Shown: positions 9,083-18,596, numbered from the stretch's first letter. The stretch is DNA of 49,230 bases from an uncultured Phocaeicola sp. (GCA_944320845.1 CALUJA010000021.1:1-49230), one strand, 5' to 3'. Numbers and translations: made by a program. Notes: generated by a model not told the origin, from the letters alone.

Positions 9083-9090
9083 CAAAGATA
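9083..9090 (-). promoter_or_regulatory. Promoter -7 box of the metal ABC/GH2 unit
   Basis: The minus strand reads TATCTTTG, 25 bp before the lipoprotein ATG at 9057. It fits the Bacteroidetes consensus well. Confidence 0.55.
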
Positions 9091-9180
9091 CGGAAAACTC
9101 TCGGTTTATTCGGCATGTTTCCCTTTTTTGTCTGTGCAGTTAAAGTTGTTTAAAGGGTAGGATGAATTGCCGGACATTTT

Positions 9181-9188
9181 TAAATTTG
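9181..9188 (+). promoter_or_regulatory. Promoter -7 box of the TlpA-like gene
   Basis: TAAATTTG fits TAnnTTTG and lies 28 bp before the ATG at 9217. The box supports 9217 as the start over the upstream ATG at 9199, which would leave only about a 10-nt leader. Confidence 0.45.
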
Positions 9189-9216
9189 TGATATTATATT
9201 GATTGGGTGGAGTTTT

Positions 9217-10667
9217 ATGAAGATAGATTATTGGCATTGTCTGTTTTTCGTCTTTTGTCTGGCTTGCCTTGCAGGCTGTACTTTTTCCGGGCATGAGATT
9301 AAGATAGAAGGAAAGCTGGCTGATGCTGGCGGTTTTCCTGTTGTTTACCGGCATACGGTGGGAGGAGTATGGTCGGCTGGTAAGGATACACTTGCTTTAA
9401 ATGCGGACAGTACATTCAGTTTGACCGTCTTTTCGGATGGCGGAGAAAAGTTCACTTTTTGGCAGGAAGGGGGGAAAAGTTTGGGAAGTGCCTATTTTGT
9501 TCCGGGAATGAATAGGCTGGAGCTGGATTGTGATGCGGACGAAACGCTGGTTATAAGCAATGATTGTCCGGAGGAGAATAGGGCGATGGGATGCTTTTCA
9601 GGCTCGAAGAGGATGTCTTGGCCTTGCGCTCCCGGAGGGGAGACGCTTTTGGCGTGGCGGAAGACTCTTCGGCAGTCTCGGTTTGCCGCAGGCTGACGGA
9701 GTATGGGGATAGCTTGATAAGGAATTTGGACAAGACCGATGTGGCATTTCGGAACTGTGTATCCCAGGATATCAAGCTGCAGTTAGCCCTGGCTTTTCAG
9801 AATCAGTATTTAGGATTTTACTATCGGGGTGGAGCTCAGATGCGGAAGGAATGGGATGATGCCTATCGCCCGATGATGGAAAAGTTGGGCTTGAACAGGC
9901 GGGAGAATGTGTTTTCATCGGCTTTCAGTGAGGTGATATCTTATGCTTCCGGCATCGACCTGTTCGTTCGGCCGGGTCTTCGTGTGACGGAGGGGAATGA
10001 AATGAACCGTATGATATTTGACTGGTATGAGAGCAATCTGGAAGGAATATGCCGGGAAGTAGCCATGCGCGATATGATATTGGGTGATGTGGAAGGAGAA
10101 AGGTTCGCAACCGGAATCCCGGCGCTTTATGAACGCTTTAAGGCGCTGTATCCCGACAGCCGTTACCGGAATGAAATGGAGCGGGCAGTGGCAAAGAATG
10201 TGGCTTTCAATACGGCAGAGTTGCCGGATGGGGTTGAGATTCTTTCTTCGGACAGTATCCGCTCGTTTGATGCTCTTGTGGAACGCTACCGGGATAAGGT
10301 GGTATTTATCGATATATGGGCCACGTGGTGCGGCCCGTGCCGTGCTTCGTTTGCTTTCGCACGGCCTTTGCAGGAATATGCCCGTGCCAACGGGGTCGTT
10401 TTGCTTTATCTTTCCATCGACCGTCCGGAGAATGAAGATTTATGGAGTAAGATGGCGGGATATTATCACCTGGAGGGCGACCATTTGCTGGCGGGCGGAG
10501 AACTGTTGAAGGATGTCTACCGGATTTTCGGACATAATGGGGCGCTTTATATTCCTCGTTGTGCGATACTGAATGCACGGGGGGAGTTGCAGTTTAATCC
10601 CGCGGCAAGTCCGGAAGATATGGCGGCATTGGAAGAACAGTTGGAGAAAGCGTCAGAAATCCGGTAG
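9217..10667 (+). pseudogene. TlpA-like thioredoxin lipoprotein with N-terminal DUF4369-like domain, split by a frameshift
   Basis: Two overlapping reading frames form one protein of about 480 residues. The first (9217-9696) starts MKIDYWHCLFFVFCLACLAGC, a lipoprotein signal with lipid-carrying Cys21, then a beta-rich domain like DUF4369. The second (open by 9591, ending 10667) carries a helical linker and a thioredoxin fold with active site WCGPC (about 10324-10340) and a cis-Pro region 'YIPRCAIL'. The change from frame 1 to frame 3 falls near 9571-9600 ('ENRAM' in one frame, 'LFRLEED' in the other), which one missing base would explain. No slippery heptamer is visible, so programmed frameshifting is unlikely. 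Family members are periplasmic thiol-disulfide proteins. The 3' end overlaps the convergent mnmD gene by 15 bp. Either a recent inactivation or a sequencing error. Confidence 0.75.
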
Positions 10668-11342
10668 CCGGCTGCCTTCTTCTCCCTTCCTCACGGCCCG
10701 GAGCACCTCGCGTTTCCCCTGCGGAGGCCCGGGCAGACGCTCCACAGTAAAGCCTGCCGCCTGAAGCATGCGGCGTACCGCGCCTTTTGCACAGTAGGTA
10801 GTCAGGATGCCGCCGGGGTTCATCTGGCGGTAAAGTAGGGCGAAAATCTCGGGAGTCCACATCTCCGGCTGCTTTTCAGGGGCGAAGGCGTCGAAGTAGA
10901 CTATGTCGTAATTGCTGTCGAAGGTATGCGTCGTGAAGTCTGCCTTAATCTTGTGGAGCGTAAAGTGGGGTGTAAGCCGCACGGAAGTGTTCCAAGGCGC
11001 GCTGTGGAGGGCATGAAAAAGGTCGCGGTGCAGGGGCGAAACGAGTTCGGGATAAGAGAGACGGTCGGTTATGTCCGGTCCGAGAGGGTAGCGCTCCACG
11101 GTGGAAAAGTGGATGTCACGCCCGCTCCGTTCGGCTTCGAGCAGGGAAAGGAAGGCGTTCAGCCCGGTTCCGAAGCCTATCTCAAGGACTTTCGGCGAGG
11201 GGACAGCGGAATGTTTCAGCCCCATTTCGATGAAAATGTGGAGCGATTCGGTAAGCGCGCCCTTTACCGAGTGATAATGTTCGTTTAGCTCCGGCACAAA
11301 TAAGGTTTGGCTGCCGTCAGCCGTCTGTTCGATTACTGTCAT
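10653..11342 (-). CDS. mnmD: tRNA 5-methylaminomethyl-2-thiouridine methyltransferase, MnmD (MnmC1) type
   Basis: A 229-residue class I SAM-dependent methyltransferase. The SAM motif 'VLEIGFGTGLNAF' is near residue 52, and the MnmC N-domain hallmarks follow: 'YDIVYFDAFAPEKQPEMW', 'TYCAKGAVRRML', 'AGFTVERLPGPPQGKREV'. It performs the last step of mnm5s2U34 synthesis (nm5U to mnm5U) in tRNAs for Lys, Glu and Gln. In E. coli this domain is fused to an FAD oxidase (MnmC2); here it stands alone, as in plants and many bacteria. Last gene of the six-gene minus-strand run, 43 nt after the YqaA-like gene. Confidence 0.88.
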   Translation of the reverse strand: MTVIEQTADGSQTLFVPELNEHYHSVKGALTESLHIFIEMGLKHSAVPSPKVLEIGFGTGLNAFLSLLEAERSGRDIHFSTVERYPLGPDITDRLSYPELVSPLHRDLFHALHSAPWNTSVRLTPHFTLHKIKADFTTHTFDSNYDIVYFDAFAPEKQPEMWTPEIFALLYRQMNPGGILTTYCAKGAVRRMLQAAGFTVERLPGPPQGKREVLRAVRKGEEGSRLPDF

Positions 11343-11385
11343 AATTCCGTTTGATGTTGTTGGAAATCATTTTCATCAGACCGTT

Positions 11386-11847
11386 TCAGAACAAACTGTA
11401 TATGCCCGACGCGGCTGCTACCAGGATAGCGTAGCGGGCCAGTTTGCCGATGCTCATCGACAAGGTTACAATCCAGACATTGGCGCGCATCAGTCCCAGT
11501 ACGATAAGGATGGCATCGCCGATGACCGGAAGAAAAGAAAACAAGGCAATCCACGAACCGCGTCCGTGTATGAAGCGCGCGGCGCGGTCAAGCTGCTTCC
11601 TGTCTACTTTAAGGTATTTTTCTATCCATTCCATCCGGCCGAGATGCCCGATTCCGTAGCAGGTCAGTCCGCCGAGCGCGTTGCCCGCGGCGGTTGCCAG
11701 TACGGAAGCCACAGGATTCAAGCCCAGTCCGACGCAGGCAAGCAGTACGGCTTCTGAGCTGAACGGGAGAACCGTTCCAGCCAGAAAGGCCGAAACGAAC
11801 ATGCCCCAGTATCCCCATTCTGTTAAGATTTGAACAAATGCATCCAT
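11386..11847 (-). CDS. YqaA/DedA-family (VTT domain) small membrane protein
   Basis: A 153-residue membrane protein related to E. coli YqaA. Hydrophobic segments lie at about residues 10-40, 45-65 and 95-150, with the re-entrant-loop motif 'FLPVIGDAILIVLGLMR' typical of the DedA/SNARE-associated superfamily, and an earlier 'PFSSEAVLLACVGLG'. DedA-like proteins act as lipid scramblases/flippases; the job of YqaA is unclear. The ATG at 11847 overlaps the end of the preceding gene by 25 nt; Met16 (11802) is an alternative, but it would cut into the conserved first helix, so the longer form is preferred. Confidence 0.85.
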   Translation of the reverse strand: MDAFVQILTEWGYWGMFVSAFLAGTVLPFSSEAVLLACVGLGLNPVASVLATAAGNALGGLTCYGIGHLGRMEWIEKYLKVDRKQLDRAARFIHGRGSWIALFSFLPVIGDAILIVLGLMRANVWIVTLSMSIGKLARYAILVAAASGIYSLF

Positions 11848-12761
11848 AGATTGAACAGACAGACGAATCCGCCTAATGCAAGGACGGCCGGGAAGCAGAT
11901 TCGGGTAAAACGGTTAAAGGTCAAGGCAAACAGATGCCCGCTCATGACACTCCCGATGGCAAGGAAAACGGGCAGGAGTGTATTCAGATGTTGGGGTTGC
12001 AAGCAGGCCAGCAGCAGGACGCTCGCTTCGGTAAAGATGAGCGAGCGGAGCAGGATGCGGGTCTGCACCTTTTCCTGATAGGCGGACATGAGGCCTTGTA
12101 TGCTGCCGACGGCGGCAATCAGAAATATGATAAGGACTGAAACCGCCTGTGGCAGGGTGATGGCGGAATAGTCGATGGCGGAAAAATGTATGGCCTCTTG
12201 AAAAGGGGAGTATACATCTTTCAGTGTATCGCTGAAGTAAAGGTGATAGCAGAGCAAAATCCAGTAGGGCGTGAGTATCCCCATCAGTCCCGCAAAAAAT
12301 GTGCGCGGATTAAGAGAGCGTAGACTGCCCATTATGGCATAGAGCAGCGGGACAAAATAAAGAATGTGGGGTGTCAGGAAGCTTCCCATGCCCAGAAGAA
12401 GGAATGCGTGAAAGATTGTCGTCGACGCATGCTTTGACTCGTAGCTGCGGAACAGGGAGAATAGGGCGGCCAGCAGCAGCAGGGGAGTCCATATCTCCTT
12501 GGAATAGGTGTACAGGAAAGGGCACGACACGTAAAGCGTCATGAACATGGCTGCGGGAAGCGCCGTCCGTGTGCGAATCAGTGCGAATGCCGTGTTCATT
12601 TCAATCAGGAGATAGGCCGTCAGGGCGCATACGGCAAGCGAGAATATATCTGTCCAATGCGTGATATTGGCCAGTCCGACGGCGACAGAGACAAGAATAG
12701 CAGCGGGAAGTGTTATTCTTCCCGTTGCTATGTTGTATTGAAAACGACTTTTTACGGGCAT
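11823..12761 (-). CDS. Conserved multi-pass membrane protein of unknown function
   Basis: A 312-residue protein with about eight to ten hydrophobic segments spread over its length (for example ILVSVAVGLA, LPAAMFMTLYV, LLLLAALFSLF, VLIIFLIAAVG, VLALGGFVCLF) and short connecting loops. No catalytic motif is recognisable. It resembles uncharacterised membrane proteins found beside purD in Bacteroidales, but I cannot assign a family. It starts 12 nt after the purD stop and overlaps the next gene by 25 nt, so it is part of the same transcript. Confidence 0.8.
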   Translation of the reverse strand: MPVKSRFQYNIATGRITLPAAILVSVAVGLANITHWTDIFSLAVCALTAYLLIEMNTAFALIRTRTALPAAMFMTLYVSCPFLYTYSKEIWTPLLLLAALFSLFRSYESKHASTTIFHAFLLLGMGSFLTPHILYFVPLLYAIMGSLRSLNPRTFFAGLMGILTPYWILLCYHLYFSDTLKDVYSPFQEAIHFSAIDYSAITLPQAVSVLIIFLIAAVGSIQGLMSAYQEKVQTRILLRSLIFTEASVLLLACLQPQHLNTLLPVFLAIGSVMSGHLFALTFNRFTRICFPAVLALGGFVCLFNLWMHLFKS

Positions 12762-12773
12762 GCCAACGGTCTG

Positions 12774-14048
12774 TTACAGGTCGAAACCGATGTCGGAGCG
12801 GAAGTATTTTTTCTCGAACCCAATCTTTTCTGCGTTTTTGAAGGACTGCGCCAGTGCTTCTTCCTTGTCCGCCCCGTAGGAGCTGACGGCAATGACGCGT
12901 CCGCCCGAGGTGACAGTCTGTCCGTCTCTGATGGCAGTTCCTGCATGGAATACGATACTCCCGCCTTTTTGGGCATCCTCGATGCCGCTTATCGGGAATC
13001 CCTTTTCATAGGCTTCCGGATAGCCACCCGATACAAGCATGACACATACGGCGGAGCGCGGGTCAATCTCCAGTTTCCTCTCGCACAGATTGCCTTCGAC
13101 CACGCCTTCAAGCAGGTCTACCAGGTCGCTTTTGATGCGTAGCATGACGCTTTCCGTCTCCGGGTCGCCCATCCGGACATTGTATTCAATGACCATCGGG
13201 TCGCCTTTCACGTTGATTAGTCCGAAAAAGATGAATCCTTTGTAGTCGATTCCCTCGGCCGCGAGTCCTTCCACCGTGGGACGGATGATGCGGTCTTCTA
13301 CCTTTTTCATCCATTCGGCATCTGCAAACGGAACGGGGGATACCGAGCCCATGCCGCCTGTATTGAGTCCCTTGTCGCCTTCACCGATGCGTTTGTAGTC
13401 TTTGGCCTCGGGAAGAATCTTGTAGCTCTTTCCATCGGTCAGGACGAATACGGAGCACTCGATGCCGCTCAGGAACTCTTCGATGACGACAGTGGCAGAA
13501 GCGTTGCCGAACATCCCGCCAAGCATTTCCTTTAATTCTTTTTTAGCTTCTTCCAGTGTAGGCAAAATCAGTACACCCTTTCCTGCACAAAGTCCGTCGG
13601 CCTTTAAAACGTAAGGGGCACTGAGGGTTTCCAGGAAAGCTAACCCTTCTTCCAGATTGGCGGCCGTGATACTCTTGTAGCCTGCCGTAGGAATATGGTG
13701 GCGCTGCATGAATCCTTTGGCGAATTCCTTGCTTCCTTCCAGCACGGCACCCGCTTTCGACGGCCCGATGACGGGGATGCTTTTCAGCGTTTCATCGTTC
13801 TTGAAATAGTCGTAAATGCCTTTTACCAGCGGATCCTCCGGGCCTACCACCACCATATCAATGCCATTTTCGGTTACGAACTGCTTGATGGCGGCAAAGT
13901 CATCGGCCTTGATGGAAACATTCTCGCCTGTTTCGCGTGTTCCGGCATTTCCCGGAGCGATATATAGCTTTTCAATTTTCGGACTTTGAGCGATTTTCCA
14001 TGCCAATGCATGCTCGCGTCCGCCAGAACCTAAGAGTAAAAGTTTCAT
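12774..14048 (-). CDS. purD: Phosphoribosylamine--glycine ligase
   Basis: A 424-residue GAR synthetase, the second enzyme of de novo purine synthesis (phosphoribosylamine + glycine + ATP to GAR). The N-terminal dinucleotide-like '[15 protein letters not shown]' is at residues 3-17, followed by '[11 protein letters not shown]', the ATP-grasp core with '[15 protein letters not shown]', '[14 protein letters not shown]', '[11 protein letters not shown]', and '[13 protein letters not shown]' with the metal-binding acid residues. The length is normal for the family. Downstream of the DPP IV gene by 35 nt and upstream of the membrane protein by 12 nt. No purine riboswitch or PurR-like site was seen in the short gap. 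Confidence 0.97.
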   Translation of the reverse strand: MKLLLLGSGGREHALAWKIAQSPKIEKLYIAPGNAGTRETGENVSIKADDFAAIKQFVTENGIDMVVVGPEDPLVKGIYDYFKNDETLKSIPVIGPSKAGAVLEGSKEFAKGFMQRHHIPTAGYKSITAANLEEGLAFLETLSAPYVLKADGLCAGKGVLILPTLEEAKKELKEMLGGMFGNASATVVIEEFLSGIECSVFVLTDGKSYKILPEAKDYKRIGEGDKGLNTGGMGSVSPVPFADAEWMKKVEDRIIRPTVEGLAAEGIDYKGFIFFGLINVKGDPMVIEYNVRMGDPETESVMLRIKSDLVDLLEGVVEGNLCERKLEIDPRSAVCVMLVSGGYPEAYEKGFPISGIEDAQKGGSIVFHAGTAIRDGQTVTSGGRVIAVSSYGADKEEALAQSFKNAEKIGFEKKYFRSDIGFDL

Positions 14049-14083
14049 ATTCTATGTTTTTAGTAGCTGATGATTCGGTCATT

Positions 14084-16369
14084 TCATTTTAAATGGTCGT
14101 CAAAATAGCGGGTGATATGCTCATGCAGATGCACCCGGTCGCGCCCAATCATATTATGTCCGTCTTCCGGATAAATGAACAAGTCGGGATGCGTTCCGGC
14201 GTCAATGCATGAACGCAGGAAAGTATAGGTATGCTGCGGTACGCAGGTAGGGTCTGTCCCGCCGATGATGATTTCCAACCGTCCTTTCAGATTGCCTGCT
14301 TTCTGTTTCAGGTCAGTGGCTTTGTATCCTTCCGGATTAGTCTGGGGAGTGTCCATATAGCGCTCGCCGTACATTACTTCATAATATTTCCAGTCGATGA
14401 CCGGGCCTCCGGCAACTCCCGCCTTGAAGGTGTCGGGATAGGTCAGCATCAGATTGGTGGTCATGAAGCCTCCGAAGCTCCATCCGTGCACGCCGATTCT
14501 CGCGCTGTCTACGAAGGGCAGCGATTTCAGCAGTTCCACACCCTTCATTTGGTCTTTCATTTCCTCTTCGCCCAGGCGGCGGAACGTGCAGTTTTCAAAC
14601 TTCAGGCCCCGGTTGTCGCTCCCTCGTCCGTCTACAGTCAGCATTACATAACCTTTTTGGGCCATGTAAAGATCCCATCCCCGCGCATCATAAAAACGGT
14701 TGTTGTGGATGAGCTGGGCATGAGGCCCTCCATATACATAGATAATGGCCGGATATTTTTTGTTTGGGTCGAAGTCTGTAGGCTTGATGAGGCGGTAATA
14801 CAGGTCGGTCACGCCGTCGGCCGCCTTTATTGTACCGATGGAAATCTCCGGCAGGTCAAATCTTTCCTTCATCGGGTCGGTTGCCGTGAGCAGTGTGACT
14901 CCTTTCCCGCCGTCTGTCGGCAGGATATAAATCTCCCGCGCCACGTTGGCCGAAGTAAAGTTGTCGATGATATGCTTGCCGCTTGCCGACAATCGGGCGC
15001 TGTGCATTCCGTCTTGTCTGCCGATGAGCGTGCGCTTGCCGGTTTTTGCACGAAGCGAAAAGATATTTGTCTGCAGAGGAGAAATTTCTGTGCTGCCGAT
15101 GATAATTTCTTTTTCACCTGTGTTGAATCCCAGAATCTCTTGCACGAGCCAGTCGCCCTGCGTGAGCGGAACGGTTTCCAGGTATTCGCGGAAGGTCGTT
15201 TCGCCGTCTTTTCCTTTTTTCGTTTCGGGGGAAGTTTCTTTTTCCGTATCCATCAGGTAGAGGTGGTGATAGCCGTCACGCTGGCTCCAGTAGATGAATT
15301 TCGTGTCATCCCACGGCAAAAAAGTGATGGGGTGCTGAGGTTCCACGTATTTGGGATGTTCTTCTTCGTATAATACGGCTTCTTTCTCTCCGGTAATGGC
15401 GTTGTAGCGCACTAACTGAGCGTGATTCTGGTTGCGGTTAAGCTCGATAAGATAGATATTCTTCTCGTCTGGCGACCAGCTGATGTTGGTAAAATACCGG
15501 TCGGTCGGGTCACCCGCCTGCAGATAGACGGTCTTTCCTGTCTTCATATTGTATACGCCGACCGTTACCTTATGGCTGGTCATGCCTGCCATCGGATACT
15601 TGTCCGGTTCGAGTGTGGCAATCCGGGTGGAAGTATTTACCTGCGGATAGTCTGTTACCATGCTTTGGTCCATCCGGTAGAAGGCAAGACAGGTTCCTTT
15701 AGGGCTCCAAAACGTTCCCTTCGTGATGCCGAATTCATTCCGGTGTACGGACTGGCCGTAGACAACATCCGACTCAAAGTCTGCTGCGTTTCCCATGGTG
15801 GCGGGATTAATCATCCGGCTGAAATCCCCCTTGTCTGCCACGAACAAATCCCGTCCTACGGTATAGGCCACGGCTCCATTCTCTTTGCAGAAGTCGATGT
15901 TCGCTGGCGATTTCCCTTGCGAAGCCTCGAGACGGAACATGTTGACGATTTCTTTCTTCCCGAAATCATACCACACCATGTAGTCGTCGCCGTTTTCTGC
16001 CTTGTTGAAAAAGACGATGGTCTTTCGGTCTCCCCACGGCATTGAGGCGTCCATCAGTGTGCGGAGCGGCTTGATGCCGGCCGTTGGCTTGTAAGTCATT
16101 TTGCCGGCCATGGCCTTGTTCACTTCTTCCAGTGTGACAAGTGTCGTTTCTTCCCCGCTCTTTGTGTCAACGGACTTGATTTCTTCTACATCTGTACGTA
16201 TGCACACATCTCCCCACCATGCCAGTCCCGGCATATTCTTAGGGACAAGGTTGAAATAATTGCTTCCTCCCGGGATTACATCCTCCAGGGTAAAGGCCTT
16301 TTGTTCTTGTGCGGTTCCTGTCAGAATGGTCATACACGCCAAGATGATTAGTTGTAATATGCGTTTCAT
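14084..16369 (-). CDS. Dipeptidyl peptidase IV family serine protease (S9B)
   Basis: A 761-residue secreted prolyl peptidase. The signal peptide (RILQLIILACMTILTG, cleavage after TAQ) is followed by the eight-bladed beta-propeller DPP IV N-domain (to about residue 500) and an alpha/beta-hydrolase domain. The catalytic triad can be placed: Ser631 in 'HGWSFGGFM', Asp706 in 'GGTDPTCVP' and His738 in 'EDGHNMIG'; the spacing of 75 and 107 residues matches the known P. gingivalis enzyme. It removes N-terminal Xaa-Pro (or Xaa-Ala) dipeptides in the periplasm or at the surface, feeding peptide use. It is 44 nt downstream of the rlmL-like gene and 35 nt upstream of purD. Confidence 0.92.
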   Translation of the reverse strand: MKRILQLIILACMTILTGTAQEQKAFTLEDVIPGGSNYFNLVPKNMPGLAWWGDVCIRTDVEEIKSVDTKSGEETTLVTLEEVNKAMAGKMTYKPTAGIKPLRTLMDASMPWGDRKTIVFFNKAENGDDYMVWYDFGKKEIVNMFRLEASQGKSPANIDFCKENGAVAYTVGRDLFVADKGDFSRMINPATMGNAADFESDVVYGQSVHRNEFGITKGTFWSPKGTCLAFYRMDQSMVTDYPQVNTSTRIATLEPDKYPMAGMTSHKVTVGVYNMKTGKTVYLQAGDPTDRYFTNISWSPDEKNIYLIELNRNQNHAQLVRYNAITGEKEAVLYEEEHPKYVEPQHPITFLPWDDTKFIYWSQRDGYHHLYLMDTEKETSPETKKGKDGETTFREYLETVPLTQGDWLVQEILGFNTGEKEIIIGSTEISPLQTNIFSLRAKTGKRTLIGRQDGMHSARLSASGKHIIDNFTSANVAREIYILPTDGGKGVTLLTATDPMKERFDLPEISIGTIKAADGVTDLYYRLIKPTDFDPNKKYPAIIYVYGGPHAQLIHNNRFYDARGWDLYMAQKGYVMLTVDGRGSDNRGLKFENCTFRRLGEEEMKDQMKGVELLKSLPFVDSARIGVHGWSFGGFMTTNLMLTYPDTFKAGVAGGPVIDWKYYEVMYGERYMDTPQTNPEGYKATDLKQKAGNLKGRLEIIIGGTDPTCVPQHTYTFLRSCIDAGTHPDLFIYPEDGHNMIGRDRVHLHEHITRYFDDHLK

Positions 16370-16413
16370 TCTTGTTTCTCCATTTTCCGGGCTGCGCCCT
16401 TTCCCGTTTCTCT

Positions 16414-17823
16414 TTATTCTGCGTCTTTTTGGCTTGCGCCTTCATGCCGTTTGTGCATGTAGCGCGGCGTAGAGTTCTTTCTGGCGATTATTTCCCGTGC
16501 TTCGTCCGACATGGGTTTGCGCGGCCGGCGCTCGTCTTCATACTTGAAGGCATTGCGTCGCTCCCTTTTGAAACGGTCGTCTTCCCGTCTTCCGTATACT
16601 ACTTTCTCGGTATGGCGGCGCGGGCGCGGCGATGCGGCGTCGCGTTTGGGCTTGAAATCTTTGCCGGCATCCCCGCTCCGGAAAGTTTTGTAGCGGCCGT
16701 CGAACAGTTGGTACTTGCGGAACTGGCATTCCAGTGCCCCATTAAATAAAGGTATCTTGGCAGACGGCTTCAGGCCGATTTGGTCGAAACATTCTTCGCG
16801 ATAGCTCAATATCCATGCATCGTTTCCTGTAAACGCGTGTTTCAGGCGCTCGCCGATCATAGCATACAGCTCCAGCAGATTATCAGAAGAGATACGCTCG
16901 CCATAAGGCGGGTTCATGACGATGATGCTCTTTTCTTCCGGTTGTGTGAACTGTTGGAAAGGCTGTATCTTCAGCACGATGTCTCGGCCTGCTCCGGCGG
17001 CCTTCACATTCCGAGTAGCTATTTCGAAGGCTTTGGGGTTGTTGTCGTAGCCGTAAATCTTATGATGAAACTCGCGCTCCTGAGAATCGTCGTTGTAGAT
17101 GCTGTCAAACAGGTCGCGGTCAAAGTCCTTCCACCGTTCGAATCCGAATTCCTTGCGGAATACTCCCGGAGCAATGTTTCTTGCTATAAGCGCAGCCTCG
17201 ATAGGAATGGTTCCCGAGCCGCACATGGGGTCGATAAAATCACATTCGCCCTGCCATCCCGTCATTAGAATCATACCTGCCGCCAGCACTTCATTAAGCG
17301 GAGCTTCCATCTGCTCCTGCCGGTATCCGCGCCGGTGCAGGGATTCGCCGGAACTGTCGAGCGATAATGTGCATTGGTCTTCTGCTATGTGGATATGAAT
17401 CCGCAGGTCGGGATTGTTGATGCGTACGGAAGGCCGTTTCCCCGTTTTCTCGCGGAAATAGTCTGCGATGGCATCCTTCACTTTATAGGCAACAAACTTT
17501 GAGTGGCGGAAGTCTTCCGAAAATACCACGGCGTCGACGGCAAAGCTGTCCGTACATTCCAGATAGTTTTCCCAAGTGACGTCCTTCACTGCATCGTACA
17601 CTTCGTCGGCTGTGCGTGCGGCAAAATGCTTGATAGGCTTTAGGATACGTATGGCTGTCCGCAGGCAAAAGTTGGCGCGGTACATCATTTCCTTGTTTCC
17701 GGTAAAGGAGACCATGCGGCGGCCTATTTCAATGTTGTCGGCTCCCAGTCTGGTGAGTTCTCCGGCCAGTACCTCTTCCAGTCCCTGGAAGGTTTTGGCG
17801 ATTAGCTCGAATTCTTGATTCAT
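16414..17823 (-). CDS. THUMP-domain 23S rRNA guanine-N2 methyltransferase (RlmL/RlmK-type N part) with basic tail
   Basis: A 469-residue protein. N-terminal ferredoxin-like and THUMP domain (about 1-160, 'KTFQGLEEVLAGEL'), then a Rossmann methyltransferase with 'DPMCGSGTIPIEAAL' (about 198-212) and the base-flipping motif NPPY at 304-307. This matches the methylase half of RlmL, which makes m2G2445 in 23S rRNA; the RlmK half found in gamma-proteobacteria is absent. The last 85 or so residues are low-complexity and very basic (runs such as RPRRH, RREDDRFKRERRN), probably an RNA-binding extension. First gene of a six-gene minus-strand run, with a good promoter at 17858-17889. Confidence 0.88.
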   Translation of the reverse strand: MNQEFELIAKTFQGLEEVLAGELTRLGADNIEIGRRMVSFTGNKEMMYRANFCLRTAIRILKPIKHFAARTADEVYDAVKDVTWENYLECTDSFAVDAVVFSEDFRHSKFVAYKVKDAIADYFREKTGKRPSVRINNPDLRIHIHIAEDQCTLSLDSSGESLHRRGYRQEQMEAPLNEVLAAGMILMTGWQGECDFIDPMCGSGTIPIEAALIARNIAPGVFRKEFGFERWKDFDRDLFDSIYNDDSQEREFHHKIYGYDNNPKAFEIATRNVKAAGAGRDIVLKIQPFQQFTQPEEKSIIVMNPPYGERISSDNLLELYAMIGERLKHAFTGNDAWILSYREECFDQIGLKPSAKIPLFNGALECQFRKYQLFDGRYKTFRSGDAGKDFKPKRDAASPRPRRHTEKVVYGRREDDRFKRERRNAFKYEDERRPRKPMSDEAREIIARKNSTPRYMHKRHEGASQKDAE

Positions 17824-17857
17824 TTCGATTAAATTACGTAATTTCTGTTTGACGGTG

Positions 17858-17889
17858 CAAAATTATGAATTTCCCGTCAGCTAATCAAC
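17858..17889 (-). promoter_or_regulatory. Promoter of the rlmL-DPP IV-purD-mnmD run
   Basis: The -7 box reads TAATTTTG on the minus strand (17858-17865). A GTTG element at 17886-17889, 20 bp upstream, approximates the -33 TTTG. The ATG at 17823 follows 34 bp later. This is the only good promoter seen ahead of the six genes. Confidence 0.55.
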
Positions 17890-18130
17890 TGTTTAAAAAT
17901 GTTTTCTTTACTTTTAAAGGGAAAAGCGGGAGATTTTGTGCTGTTTCTGGCTGTTATGGTATGGAGAAAAATCCATATCATGGTGTCCGGAATTCTTTTT
18001 TGCAGGACGGGCCTCTCCTTGTCCGCCGATAAAAAGGTTCCGTTTCCGCTTGCAGGAGCTTCTTCCGCGTCATTAAGTTTTGCGTCGGCGGCGGGAGAAT
18101 AAATCTGTAAGGGATTGGCATGTGCCTTTC
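17890..18130. other. Intergenic stretch without recognisable feature
   Basis: Between the rlmL promoter and the HxlR promoter. A 67-codon plus-strand frame (17899-18102) is open here, but its product is a shapeless hydrophobic/serine-rich peptide with no family likeness and no promoter box, so it is not called. No RNA gene or repeat was recognised. Confidence 0.4.
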
Positions 18131-18161
18131 TTGCCGTTCGGGAAAAAACTCTTTACCTTTG
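18131..18161 (+). promoter_or_regulatory. Promoter of the HxlR-mnmA pair
   Basis: The -7 box TACCTTTG is at 18154-18161, with TTGC at 18131-18134 as a partial -33 element 19 bp upstream. The box lies inside the longest version of the HxlR frame, which rules out its upstream start at 18120 and supports 18186. Confidence 0.6.
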
Positions 18162-18185
18162 CAGGCAAACAACAAGCAATCCGTC

Positions 18186-18569
18186 ATGAATAATAGCAGG
18201 ACAGAAATCGAAGATGCCATGTTCCCCGGCTGTCCGATTCGGAACATATTGGCTCGAATAAGCGGCAAATGGTCGCTTTTGGTCATATTTACGCTCGACA
18301 AGACCGGTCGGGAGCCGATGCGCTTCAAGGAATTGCAGCGGGAAATACCGGACATATCCCAAAAGATGCTGACCGCAACGCTCCGCATACTGGAGGAAGA
18401 CGGCTATGTGATGCGGACAGTCTACCCGGAAGTCCCTCCGCGCGTGGAATATGCCCTTACATCCCGTGCGCTTTCACTGCTTCCGCACATCAATGCGCTG
18501 ATGGAATGGGCCTTGGAGAATAAGGATGCCATCATGAAAGACCGGAGGAAAATGGCGGGAAGAAGATGA
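18186..18569 (+). CDS. HxlR/MarR-like winged-helix transcriptional regulator
   Basis: A 127-residue DNA-binding protein of the HxlR family. Hallmarks are '[20 protein letters not shown]' near the N-terminus, with the conserved Cys used as a redox or electrophile sensor in some members; '[21 protein letters not shown]' as helix-turn-helix; and '[21 protein letters not shown]' as the wing with the usual RxxYPxxPPRVEY pattern. Members respond to aldehydes, quinones or disulfide stress and often control a neighbouring gene. The next gene, an mnmA paralogue, overlaps or follows directly, so it is a candidate target along with the regulator itself. Ligand unknown. Confidence 0.9.
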   Translation: MNNSRTEIEDAMFPGCPIRNILARISGKWSLLVIFTLDKTGREPMRFKELQREIPDISQKMLTATLRILEEDGYVMRTVYPEVPPRVEYALTSRALSLLPHINALMEWALENKDAIMKDRRKMAGRR

Positions 18570-18596
18570 CTTGCTGCTGTTTGGATGGTTCGTATC

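Noticed and set aside
9570-9600. Programmed -1 frameshift in the TlpA-like gene
   Set aside because: The junction has no X-XXY-YYZ slippery heptamer and no clear stimulatory stem-loop; a plain indel explains it better.
14231-15373. 380-codon plus-strand frame opposite the DPP IV gene
   Set aside because: Antisense to an intact protease whose catalytic triad is readable; no domain or promoter of its own.
17899-18102. 67-codon plus-strand frame between rlmL and HxlR
   Set aside because: No -7 box upstream, no recognisable domain, and composition unlike neighbouring genes.
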